Source: Alteromonas lipotrueiana
GTDB lineage: Bacteria; Pseudomonadota; Gammaproteobacteria; Enterobacterales; Alteromonadaceae
Length of the DNA stretch: 36,095 nucleotides
Assembly: GCF_019249245.1 (NCBI RefSeq)
Contig: NZ_JAESDK010000029.1
Coordinates: 1 to 36,095 of the forward strand
Direction: 5' to 3'
This document shows, piece by piece, positions 17,031-25,340 of the stretch. Both the position numbers and the translations under genes were made by a program. The stretch's first letter is position 1; each line of letters opens with the position of its first letter. The notes beneath the pieces were generated by a model that saw only the letters and a list, made by a program, of their open reading frames with translations, was not told the DNA's origin and made no database searches.

Positions 17031-17395
17031 TGGCGTATTTACTCGGACACATTAACTATTGGTTGATCATCGCGGTGATGATGGTGGGCATGTTCACCAT
17101 GATGAGCAGCCCTAACCTGATGAAAAAGCTAGCCGGTTTAAGCATGTTTCAAACCGCTGTAATTTTGTTTTATGTGAGCGTAGGAAAAGTAGACGGCGGA
17201 ACCGCGCCCATCGTTACCGAAGCCGCTACCCGTTATGCCAATCCCCTGCCCCAGGTATTGATGCTGACCGCCATTGTGGTGGGTGTCGCTACAATGGCTC
17301 TGGGCTTTGCACTTATTATACGAATTCGACGTGCTTACAATAGTATGGAAGAAGACAACATACACCAGCAAATGGAAGCAGAGGAATTGGATTGA
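17027..17395 (+). CDS. mrpC: Mrp/Mnh antiporter subunit C
   Basis: A NuoK-like three-helix subunit. I start it at ATG 17027, overlapping the mrpB stop (ATGA), giving 122 residues; the open frame continues upstream to 16976 but only through mrpB-coding sequence. PNLMKKLAGLSMFQTAVILFYVS corresponds to the NuoK/MrpC core, and ANPLPQVLMLTAIVVGVATMAL carries the typical NPLPQALVLTAIVIG block. The acidic C terminus MEEDNIHQQMEAEELD is cytoplasmic. Confidence 0.94.
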   Translation: MMAYLLGHINYWLIIAVMMVGMFTMMSSPNLMKKLAGLSMFQTAVILFYVSVGKVDGGTAPIVTEAATRYANPLPQVLMLTAIVVGVATMALGFALIIRIRRAYNSMEEDNIHQQMEAEELD

Positions 17396-18894
17396 TGGAA
17401 ATGCTTACTGTTTTGTTGGTGGTTATTCCACTGATTAGTGCACCCATTACCGCCATAATTGCTAATCGGTATGTGGCCTGGCTCATTACACTTGTTACCT
17501 GTTTAGCATTGGCCGGATTAAGTGGTGTAGTGTTACATCATGTTATTAGCGGCGAAGTTATTCATTATGAACTCGGTGGCTGGAAGCCGCCCTGGGGTAT
17601 TGAATATGTTATCGATTCTCTGAATGCGCTGGTGGCTGTGATTGTCGCTTTTATTGCCCTTATCACGGTAATATATGGCAGCAAAAGTGCCGAGAAAGAA
17701 ATTCACGACTCTCAAATTCATTTGTTCTATGCCGCTTTTCAGTTAGTCATTTTAGGCTTGCTGGGCATGGCGTTAACGGGCGATATTTTTAATCTTTTTG
17801 TATTTTTAGAAATTTCATCGCTGTCTTCTTACGCTTTGATTGCCATGGGACAAAAACGTCAGGCTCTGGTCGCTTCGTTCAATTACCTGATGGCCGGAAC
17901 ATTGGGCGCGACTTTTTTCCTATTAGGTATCGGCTTTTTATACGCGGCTTCTGGTACTTTGAATATGGCCGACATTGCACTGAGGTTTGATCAGTTCTCG
18001 TCAATGACTCTGGTTATTACCGCATTATTATTTATTTTGATAGGTTTAGCTCTTAAAGCCGCAGTCTTCCCGCTACATTCATGGCTTCCCGAGGCCTATA
18101 CCCAAGCCCCGACTATGGTCACGGTATTTTTGGCGTCCACCTCAACCAAAGTAGCCATTTATGTGCTGATAAGAACCCTTTACCAGGTTTTCCCCAATAC
18201 TTATTGGGAAGAGATGTTGCTTCCCGGTTTCTTGCTGTTAAGCGGTTGCCTGGGAATGCTATACGGTTCTTACAAAGCCATACGTCAGGTTTCTATTAAG
18301 CGACTACTGGCCTATTCAAGTGTTGCCCAGCTTGGTTATATGGTGGTGGGTGTAGGTCTTAACAACGAGGCGGGGCTTATAGCCGCTATTGTGCATATGT
18401 TCAACCATGCCATTACCAAAGCGGCCTTGTTCATGGCCGCGGGCCTGGTGCTAATGCGATTACACACCACCAACTTAGAAAAGCTACGTGGCGCCGGTAA
18501 AACGATGCCCTGGACAACCGGCGCGTTTGCATTGGCCGGATTAAGCTTAATTGGGGTGCCGGGCACTGCCGGCTTTATCAGTAAATGGTATTTGGTTCAG
18601 GCCGCGCTAGAGAAAGGCAACTACGTGGTAGCTGGGACAATTTTAATCGCATCTATTATGGCTATCATGTATGTGTGGAAAATTATTGAAACCCTTTACT
18701 TTGAGGGGCCCGACAAACTTACGGTTCACAAAGTGGGGTCGGGCAAAGAAATTGTCCCCGATTTGCCGGTCGCCACTTTTTGTTGCTATGTAATGGTTGC
18801 CACCTGTTTTTATTTTGGCCTGTATACTGATATTCCTTTAGAAGCTGCCAATACGGCGGTAGAAGTTCTGTTTAGTACTGGAGGTGGACAGTGA
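17395..18894 (+). CDS. mrpD: Mrp/Mnh antiporter subunit D, first copy
   Basis: A 499-residue ND/NuoN-type proton-translocating subunit with about 14 helices. The start is ATG 17395, overlapping the mrpC stop by one base. The conserved membrane glutamate is in FLEISSLSSYALIA, and the lysine-bearing segments are GLALKAAVFPLHSWLPEAYTQAP and the STKVAIYVLIRT helix. SIKRLLAYSSVAQLGYMV and HAITKAALFMAAG complete the proton_antipo_M pattern. Among the three D-type genes it is the most canonical, and I take it as the MrpD/MbhH equivalent. It ends with GGAGGT, which serves the next gene. Confidence 0.93.
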   Translation: MEMLTVLLVVIPLISAPITAIIANRYVAWLITLVTCLALAGLSGVVLHHVISGEVIHYELGGWKPPWGIEYVIDSLNALVAVIVAFIALITVIYGSKSAEKEIHDSQIHLFYAAFQLVILGLLGMALTGDIFNLFVFLEISSLSSYALIAMGQKRQALVASFNYLMAGTLGATFFLLGIGFLYAASGTLNMADIALRFDQFSSMTLVITALLFILIGLALKAAVFPLHSWLPEAYTQAPTMVTVFLASTSTKVAIYVLIRTLYQVFPNTYWEEMLLPGFLLLSGCLGMLYGSYKAIRQVSIKRLLAYSSVAQLGYMVVGVGLNNEAGLIAAIVHMFNHAITKAALFMAAGLVLMRLHTTNLEKLRGAGKTMPWTTGAFALAGLSLIGVPGTAGFISKWYLVQAALEKGNYVVAGTILIASIMAIMYVWKIIETLYFEGPDKLTVHKVGSGKEIVPDLPVATFCCYVMVATCFYFGLYTDIPLEAANTAVEVLFSTGGGQ

Positions 18895-20366
18895 GCGCTT
18901 CAGCCTTATTGTTAACCGCTTTGCTGCTGCCATTAGCTGGCGCAGTATTAATCAGTCTTACCTCGAGTCGCCCGAATCTTCGCGAGAGCGTATCGGTGCT
19001 AACCGCCAGCTTATTGTTTGCCGTTATTATCCGGTTATATCAGCTACCCGCCGAAGCTGCATCATTGGTTATGGCAACGCCGGTTGATGGACTGCAAATT
19101 GCGTTTAGCCTGAACCGCTTTGGGGTAATGTTTGCCCTTATCGCCAGTAGCCTGTGGATTGTCACTACTTTATACGCCATGGGGTATATGCGTGCGCACA
19201 ACGAGCGTAATCAAACCCGCTTTTATGTTTTGTTTGCCGTATCAATTGCCTGTGTAATGGCCATTGCATTTGCCGAAAATTTGTTAACGCTGTTTTTATT
19301 TTATGAAGTGTTAACAGTAGGCACCTATCCTTTAGTCGCCCATGCGGGTAATGCTAAAGCGCGCGCCGGTGCCCGTAAATATTTGCTTATTTTAATGGGC
19401 TCGTCTATTGCCTTCTTTTTACCCGCTATCATTATCACGTACATACAGGCCGGTACCTTAAGTTTTGCGCAAAATGGTATTTTGGCGGGCAATATAGAAG
19501 CCATATTTATCGCGCCTTTATTGCTGGTTTTTTTACTGGGTATCAGTAAAGCCGGCATTATGCCATTACATCGGTGGTTACCCTCAGCAATGGTGGCGCC
19601 CACGCCGGTTAGTGCGTTGCTGCATGCTGTAGCTGTCGTTAAAGCCGGGGTATTCACTGTATTAAAAGTGGTACTGTTTATATTCGGGCCCGATGTTGTA
19701 GCCCAAAGCGTGAATACCGAGTACCTGCTGCTCGTGCCAATGGCGACTATAGTTCTTGCTTCACTGGTAGCCATGACCCGCGACAACCTCAAAGAGCGTC
19801 TGGCCTATAGCACCATCAGCCAGCTGAGCTATATTGTGTTAGGTGCGCTGATGGTAAATCAGATAGCCTTAGTGGGTGCTACTTTACACATAGCCATGCA
19901 TGCCTTTGCAAAAATCACCTTATTTTTTGCTGCTGGTGCCATTTTAGTTGCGGCCCACAAAACCAAAGTCAGCGAGCTGGACGGGCTGGCCCGCAAAATG
20001 CCTATTACTTTTGCCTGCTTTGCTATTGGCGCGATGAGCATTATTGGTATTCCATTTTTGGGGGGCATGTGGAGTAAGTGGTACCTGGTAAGTGGTGCCA
20101 GCGCCTTTACCGGCTCCTCCTGGCTAGGGTGGGCATTAAGTATCACCCTAATGCTAAGCACGCTGCTAAACATTTGGTATCTGTTAACTATTCCGGTCAG
20201 CGCGTGGTTTAAGCCCTTAGCCGACAAAACCTCTGAGGTCACCGAAGCGCCCTGGCCCTGCCTGGTTGCTATGATTATTCCTTCAGCTGCCTGTATTTAT
20301 TTCTTTTTCCAGCCAGACATTTTTCTTCAGTTGGCGCAAAACATTGTTGGTGGAGGCAAACCATGA
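18891..20366 (+). CDS. Second D-type antiporter subunit
   Basis: A 491-residue paralogue of the NuoN/MrpD family. The GTG start at 18891 overlaps the preceding stop (GTGA), and a perfect GGAGGT (18881-18886) lies five bases before it, inside the previous gene. The helix glutamate is in FYEVLTVGTYPLVAH, the lysine segments are GISKAGIMPLHRWLPSAMV and AVVKAGVFTVLK, and RLAYSTISQLSYIVLG and HAFAKITLFFAAG follow. All key charged residues of a proton channel are kept, so it is probably functional rather than a relic. Which ion it carries cannot be told. Confidence 0.88.
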   Translation: MSASALLLTALLLPLAGAVLISLTSSRPNLRESVSVLTASLLFAVIIRLYQLPAEAASLVMATPVDGLQIAFSLNRFGVMFALIASSLWIVTTLYAMGYMRAHNERNQTRFYVLFAVSIACVMAIAFAENLLTLFLFYEVLTVGTYPLVAHAGNAKARAGARKYLLILMGSSIAFFLPAIIITYIQAGTLSFAQNGILAGNIEAIFIAPLLLVFLLGISKAGIMPLHRWLPSAMVAPTPVSALLHAVAVVKAGVFTVLKVVLFIFGPDVVAQSVNTEYLLLVPMATIVLASLVAMTRDNLKERLAYSTISQLSYIVLGALMVNQIALVGATLHIAMHAFAKITLFFAAGAILVAAHKTKVSELDGLARKMPITFACFAIGAMSIIGIPFLGGMWSKWYLVSGASAFTGSSWLGWALSITLMLSTLLNIWYLLTIPVSAWFKPLADKTSEVTEAPWPCLVAMIIPSAACIYFFFQPDIFLQLAQNIVGGGKP

Positions 20367-20653
20367 GCGACAAACCCACTCAGGACGGTTTTTTTGATGA
20401 TCCTAAAGTAGTCAGCTGGATTTTACGTATTTTCTATCTGTTATGCGTCTTATTAGTCGTCGCCGATTTTGTTGTGCATCGTCACATCTACACCGAACTT
20501 GAAAAAATACCGGCATTTTATGCTCTTTACGGCTTTGTGGCCTGTGTACTGCTGGTGTTTGCCGCTTCTGGTTTACGTAAAGTTTTAATGCGCAGCGAAG
20601 ATTATTACGAAGCGCCATTGAACGACAAGTCTGACAGGCAGGAACAAGAATGA
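20363..20653 (+). CDS. Small two-helix protein inside the antiporter operon
   Basis: A 96-residue protein with two hydrophobic helices (about 19-38 and 51-71), joined by a short loop HRHIYTELEKIP, so both ends lie on the same side, probably the cytoplasm. After helix 2 come RKVLMRSEDYYEAPL and a charged tail. I recognise no named family and it corresponds to none of MrpA-G. It overlaps both neighbours by four bases (ATGA), so it is made stoichiometrically with two D-type subunits. An accessory or assembly subunit placed between antiporter modules is the natural guess. Confidence 0.8.
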   Translation: MSDKPTQDGFFDDPKVVSWILRIFYLLCVLLVVADFVVHRHIYTELEKIPAFYALYGFVACVLLVFAASGLRKVLMRSEDYYEAPLNDKSDRQEQE

Positions 20654-22335
20654 TCTGGACCACCAGCCTTCCCCCTTTTGTTGTATTCTTTGCATTTGCT
20701 TTGGTTGCCCCACTGCTTAAAGGCAAGCTAAAGGTTTTACTGTTACTTGCGCCTTTATGGGGCGGCCTTAACCTTTATATGACGCATGCTGAGGCGGGAG
20801 ACATAAGCTGGCAAATAGGCGATATGGTCCTGCAGCTTTACCATATAGACAAGCTTAGCTTATTGTTTGGTTATCTTTTTCACATAGCCGCGTTTATTGC
20901 CCTTATTTATTCACTTCATATTAAAGACAATACCCAGCAGGTGTGCGGCTTGCTATATGCCGGCAGCGCTTTGGGCGCGGTATTTGCCGGTGATCTGCTC
21001 ACGGTATTTATGTTCTGGGAATTACTGGCGATTACTTCTGCCTTCCTTATATGGGCAAGACGCACGCCCGAAGCCATCAGAGCAGCAAACAGATATGTTG
21101 TTATACAGGTGTTATCGGGGGTTTTACTGCTAAGCGGCGCCATTATGTTGTATCAGCAAACCGGCTCGCTGAAGCTCGAATACCTGGGACTCAATGGCAG
21201 TGCTTCCTGGCTGATATTCATTGCCCTGGGCATTAAATGTGGCTTTCCTTTCTTACATACCTGGCTTACCGACGCCTATCCGTTGGCGACTCCTACTGGC
21301 ACCCTGTACCTGTCAGCCTTTACCACCAAAGTGGCAATCTATTTACTCGCGCGTATGTTCCCTGGCGAACCGATTTTAATATACATTGGCGCGGCGATGA
21401 CATGCTTCCCTATCTTTTTTGCCGTAATTGAAAACGATCTTCGTAAAGTGCTCGCCTACTCTCTTATTAACCAGCTGGGCTTTATGGTGTGTGGTATTGG
21501 CATTGGCACCGCATTAGCACTAAACGGCGCCGTGGCTCATGCCTTTAACGATGTTATTTTTAAAGGTTTATTATTTATGACAATGGGCGCGGTACTTACC
21601 CGGGTGGGCCATGTCGATGGTTCACACCTGGGGGGGCTATACAAATCAATGCCCCGAACCACTATATTTTGTCTGGTGGGGGCGGCCTCTATTTCAGCTT
21701 TTCCGCTGTTCAGCGGCTTTGTAAGTAAAAGTATGGTGATGGCAGCGTTGTTAGAACAAGACCAGATTATTGTCTGGTTGATGTTGCTGTTTGCTTCAGC
21801 CGGGGTATTTCACCATGCCGGTATTAAAATTCCGTTCTTTGCTTTTTTTGCCCACGACTCGGGATTACGGCCCAAAGAAGCGCCCGTCAACATGCAAGTT
21901 GCCATGGGGCTGGCGGCCATTTTGTGTATCGCTATTGGGGTAAATCCACAGTGGTTGTATCAATTGTTGCCGTGGGATTTTGACTATACTCCGTACGACC
22001 TGACGCATACATTGACCCAAATTCAATTGTTGTTTTTCTCTGCACTGGCGTTTGTATGGTTAAACAAACAAGGGCTGTATCCTCCCGAATTACGTTCGGT
22101 TAATTTAGATGCAGAATGGTTCTATCGTAAGCTGCTACCAAAATCGGGACGCAAGGTAGTGGCCATGGCCAGTCAGATGCGCGATGAAGGTCACCAGCTA
22201 AAAACCAGTGTTATTGCACAATTAGGCAGACGCCAAAAACCAGTACCCACCGGAACTGTTACCATTATTACCCGGCGTATGGCCTGGGTTTTTATTGCCT
22301 TAATGCTACTGGTGGTAACCAGTTTGATTTTTTAG
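20650..22335 (+). CDS. Third D-type antiporter subunit with C-terminal extension
   Basis: A 561-residue NuoN/NuoM-like subunit. Key features are FWELLAITSAFLIW with the helix glutamate, GIKCGFPFLHTWLTDAYPLATPT, TTKVAIYLLARM, DLRKVLAYSLINQLGFM and HAFNDVIFKGLLFMTMG. Unlike the other two it has about 90 extra residues after the 14-helix core: a polar, helical segment starting at LDAEWFYRKLLPK and running past MRDEGHQLK, then one last helix, RRMAWVFIALMLLVVTSLIF. This recalls the lateral-helix-plus-anchor end of NuoL/ND5 and MrpA, so it may take the place of the missing MrpA N-terminal module. Its last 30 bases overlap the amylase gene tail to tail. Confidence 0.87.
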   Translation: MIWTTSLPPFVVFFAFALVAPLLKGKLKVLLLLAPLWGGLNLYMTHAEAGDISWQIGDMVLQLYHIDKLSLLFGYLFHIAAFIALIYSLHIKDNTQQVCGLLYAGSALGAVFAGDLLTVFMFWELLAITSAFLIWARRTPEAIRAANRYVVIQVLSGVLLLSGAIMLYQQTGSLKLEYLGLNGSASWLIFIALGIKCGFPFLHTWLTDAYPLATPTGTLYLSAFTTKVAIYLLARMFPGEPILIYIGAAMTCFPIFFAVIENDLRKVLAYSLINQLGFMVCGIGIGTALALNGAVAHAFNDVIFKGLLFMTMGAVLTRVGHVDGSHLGGLYKSMPRTTIFCLVGAASISAFPLFSGFVSKSMVMAALLEQDQIIVWLMLLFASAGVFHHAGIKIPFFAFFAHDSGLRPKEAPVNMQVAMGLAAILCIAIGVNPQWLYQLLPWDFDYTPYDLTHTLTQIQLLFFSALAFVWLNKQGLYPPELRSVNLDAEWFYRKLLPKSGRKVVAMASQMRDEGHQLKTSVIAQLGRRQKPVPTGTVTIITRRMAWVFIALMLLVVTSLIF

Positions 22336-23631
22336 CAGCCGGTATTCACCGACCGCAAGCTCTATGGGCTCATGGTCGTGTAAGTAGCAGTCTGTTTCGT
22401 TCAAAAGATTGTGGTAATGCCCGGCATACAGCGGTGAATCAAAACTCACCGCTACGGGTTGTTGGGACAAATTGAGCATCACCAGTATTTTATTGCCGTT
22501 CTGCTGACGCACAAAACTGAATACCTGGTTCATAGCGTTATTGGGTACCTGAAGCATGGTTGCGCCATAGGGGCCATTGTGCAGTGCGCAGTATTGCTTT
22601 TTAATCGCAATCAGCCGGCGGTACAGCTCGCCGGTCGGGTGCGCCTGCCAATAAATCGGATCACGTTCGAAGAAAGCCAGTCGTTTGGTTTCGCCAGCTT
22701 CCTGACTATTATAAATCAGGGGCATGCCCTCTCCAATCACCGAAAGCACAATCGCTGCATCAAGTAACTTGCCAAACATTTCATGCTGGGTGCCTTCCCA
22801 GGCATTCATGTCGTGATTACTGACAAAGGTCATTCGATAGGCGCTATCTGGCCACGAACGCTCATTCCACGAATAATATTTGCGCAGCTTGTCCACTGGC
22901 AAAACCCCTTTAGCAATACCGTGCATGGTCTCATGCCAGCTCCAGGCGTAGGTCATATTAAACGCCTGTTCGTGTAAGTCGCGGTTTTCCCATTCGGCTA
23001 ACATGAATACCGGTTTTATTGAATCTAAAGCAAGCCGGGCCTGCTCCCAAAAATCGTTGGGCACATAGCCTGCTACATCGCAACGAAAACCATCTATGTC
23101 GTATTCTTTCAACCAATATTGCATGGCCGCAATCATGTAGTGGCGTAAAGCAGGCTGGTTGTAATCAAACTCAATAATATCTTCCCAGTCCCACCACGGA
23201 GAGGGGCGAAATTCTCCTTTGAAATCTCGCGCGTACCAATGGGGATGTGATTCAACCAAATTACAGTCCCAGGCGCTATGATTGGGCACCCAATCAATAA
23301 TCACCCGCATGCCCAGCCGGTGAATAGCGGTAACTAATGAGCGAAAGTCATCTGGGGTACCAAATTCAGCGTTGATCCCGTAATAGTCTTTAACCGCATA
23401 GGGGGAACCCAGCGTACCTTTGCGATTTTTCTCGCCGATGGGCTGTACTGGCATCAGCCAGATAATATCAGCACCTAAAGATTTTATATGTGAAAGACCC
23501 GCTTCCACTTCTGCAAAGGTACCGTGACTACCAAATTGCCTCGTATTAACCTGATAAATCACCGCGTCTTTTGACCAGGCAGGTTGACGAAGCTGGTATT
23601 TTGAATAAGGAAGAAAAGAGGTTTGCGACAT
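22306..23631 (-). CDS. GH13-family alpha-amylase-like glycoside hydrolase
   Basis: Alpha-glucan-active enzyme of glycoside hydrolase family 13. The start is MSQTSFLPYS at 23631 (441 residues); the open frame upstream to 23742 lacks family sequence. Four conserved regions are complete: DWVPNHSAWD (113-122), GFRCDVAG with nucleophile D185, LAEWENRD with acid/base E213, and FVSNHDMNAW with D274. No signal peptide is visible, so it is cytoplasmic and probably acts on maltodextrins or glycogen-derived oligosaccharides. It is short for an amylase, with only a small C-terminal beta domain. No other sugar genes are nearby. It converges with the mrp operon, with a 30-bp overlap. Confidence 0.92.
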   Translation of the reverse strand: MSQTSFLPYSKYQLRQPAWSKDAVIYQVNTRQFGSHGTFAEVEAGLSHIKSLGADIIWLMPVQPIGEKNRKGTLGSPYAVKDYYGINAEFGTPDDFRSLVTAIHRLGMRVIIDWVPNHSAWDCNLVESHPHWYARDFKGEFRPSPWWDWEDIIEFDYNQPALRHYMIAAMQYWLKEYDIDGFRCDVAGYVPNDFWEQARLALDSIKPVFMLAEWENRDLHEQAFNMTYAWSWHETMHGIAKGVLPVDKLRKYYSWNERSWPDSAYRMTFVSNHDMNAWEGTQHEMFGKLLDAAIVLSVIGEGMPLIYNSQEAGETKRLAFFERDPIYWQAHPTGELYRRLIAIKKQYCALHNGPYGATMLQVPNNAMNQVFSFVRQQNGNKILVMLNLSQQPVAVSFDSPLYAGHYHNLLNETDCYLHDHEPIELAVGEYRLLKNQTGYHQ

Positions 23632-23719
23632 GGCCAGCGACCTAAATAAACACAAATGAATGGTTTTTGTTACGCCCGTATTTATTTTTAGATTGGTTTG
23701 CTCAGGCCTCAAAGCGTGG

Positions 23720-24634
23720 TTAAAACAGTGGCAATGCACCAACGCCCATTAACAGTACCCATATGCCGAAAAAGATTTTCAGATGTTTAACATCAAAAGC
23801 CAACACTACATATTTAGCCAGCCGGCCTCCGAGCGCTGCGCCGACCCCGGCGAAAAGGACAATTTGCCACACCACTGCATGAGTTTGCAGCCAGTGAAAT
23901 GCCATCGCGCACCAAACGCATACCGCGGTCAGTATTACCGCCACAGCTATAGCCATGGTTATATTAAATCGGCGAATTATAAGATACACCGCAACCAGCT
24001 CGCCCACACCTACCGATAACCACGCTGTTATGATGCCCCCCGAAAACGCAATAAAAGGCAGCATAATAATATCAACAGTACTTAGGTTTTTTTGAAACGA
24101 GGTCCGCTTTAACAGCGGTATAGAAGCCAGTATTGCCAGCCCCAGTACAATAGAAAAAAAACCAAACCCGATATGCACCCGTGCCAAATGTTGGGTAAAC
24201 CAACCAAAAGCCGGTAAATGCGCCCCCCACTGTGCTAATAATAAGCCGCCGATGGCGGCGGGAATACACAGTATCAGCGCTGAGGACAGAGGCTGCCAGT
24301 GAACATTGTTTTGCTGATGCCGACGATAATATTGCCCCCAGGTGATAGCACCTACGGTCATACCAAAACATTGAATCGCAAAACTGGTGGCTACAATTTG
24401 TGTCGCATTAAGCCCTAAATGATGAAAAAAGGGGACAAATACGACCCCACCCCCGGCGCCTGTAGCATTGGCAAATACAGCGCCTATTATTCCAAGTGCG
24501 CTAAATGCGCCGTATCCGGTTATTAAACTATCAAGGTTGGGCTGCAACGCCAATATAGCCAGCCACACGCCACCTAATACACACCACCACAAATTTTGTT
24601 TTACTACCGCAAGCATCCGGCCTGACCACTGCAT
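23720..24634 (-). CDS. TauE/SafE (TSUP) family permease
   Basis: Inner-membrane permease of the TSUP family (sulfite/sulfonate or other anion export and uptake), 304 residues with about eight helices. Diagnostic parts are the first repeat GAVFANATGAGGGVVFVPFF with ATQIVATSFAIQ, and the second repeat FIAFSGGIITAWLSVGVGELVAVYLI, plus GAALGGRLAKYV near the end. The glycine-rich TGAGGG and the repeated half are usual for this fold. The start at 24634 (MQWSGRMLAVV) has a basic residue early; M7 is an alternative. It precedes the amylase gene by 88 bp; the two need not be related. Substrate unknown. Confidence 0.88.
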   Translation of the reverse strand: MQWSGRMLAVVKQNLWWCVLGGVWLAILALQPNLDSLITGYGAFSALGIIGAVFANATGAGGGVVFVPFFHHLGLNATQIVATSFAIQCFGMTVGAITWGQYYRRHQQNNVHWQPLSSALILCIPAAIGGLLLAQWGAHLPAFGWFTQHLARVHIGFGFFSIVLGLAILASIPLLKRTSFQKNLSTVDIIMLPFIAFSGGIITAWLSVGVGELVAVYLIIRRFNITMAIAVAVILTAVCVWCAMAFHWLQTHAVVWQIVLFAGVGAALGGRLAKYVVLAFDVKHLKIFFGIWVLLMGVGALPLF

Positions 24635-24704
24635 ATCATTTCACAAGGCAGAACTTTGCCAGATTGCGGCTTAAAAAGAAATCCTGTGTTAGGCTTAAAG
24701 CAGT

Positions 24705-25226
24705 ATGAACCTAAATTTCTGGCCAACAACTTTGATCAGAATTACCCAGCGCCACCAAACCACTGAAATTCTGATGCGCCCAAATCGCTCAGCGAGCTGG
24801 CGCGAAACAAAAACGGTGTGGCTGGTATTTTTTTTGGTGGTTTTGGTTATCGCTATGGCCTGGGCTGCCGCAGGGGTCTGGATTGTACTGCCCTTTGCGG
24901 GCATAGAGTTAGGCTTACTGGGGTACCTGATGTACCGCACTAACTGGCAGACGTATCAACAACAGCGCTTAATTATCTCGCCATCGTTACTGGTTTTAGA
25001 ACACGACTATCACCGTCATCAAACGGTGAAACTGGCGCGATGTCATTGCCAGATTACGGTTACCGAAACCGAAGGTCACTGGCAGTTACCCCTGTATGTA
25101 ATTTGCTGTCAGGGCAGACAATACCCGGTGGGCGCCTTTTTAAATCTTAATGACCTCAAGCAGCTTCAATATGGTTTAATCCATTGCGGGGTTGGGCTAT
25201 GTCGTAATCGCTGGTGGGAGAGTTAG
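24705..25226 (+). CDS. DUF2244 integral membrane protein
   Basis: A 173-residue protein of the DUF2244 family. The opening ILMRPNRSASWRETKTVWLVFF is the family pattern (PNRSLSWRxN), followed by two helices (about 38-60 and 62-78) and a cytoplasmic beta-rich part ending at LNLNDLKQLQYGL. In many proteobacteria DUF2244 genes sit beside cytochrome oxidase genes; here that context is missing. Its divergent neighbour is the TSUP gene, 70 bp away. Function unknown. Confidence 0.85.
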   Translation: MNLNFWPTTLIRITQRHQTTEILMRPNRSASWRETKTVWLVFFLVVLVIAMAWAAAGVWIVLPFAGIELGLLGYLMYRTNWQTYQQQRLIISPSLLVLEHDYHRHQTVKLARCHCQITVTETEGHWQLPLYVICCQGRQYPVGAFLNLNDLKQLQYGLIHCGVGLCRNRWWES

Positions 25227-25340
25227 TCTGTAAGAGCAGTTGCAACGAAGTGTTACATCAATACAGTTGCGCGCAGCCTTTAACCCAATTACATTGCAGA
25301 CTCACTTACTGATGATCCGAGACGGAGTTCATTCCAAACT

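Noticed and set aside
14912..22335. Respiratory complex I or membrane hydrogenase
   Set aside because: No NuoB, NuoCD, NuoH, NuoI or hydrogenase large/small subunit genes; only antiporter-type membrane subunits.
22306..23742. Longer amylase start at 23742
   Set aside because: The extra 37 residues resemble no GH13 sequence and reach almost to the end of the TSUP gene.
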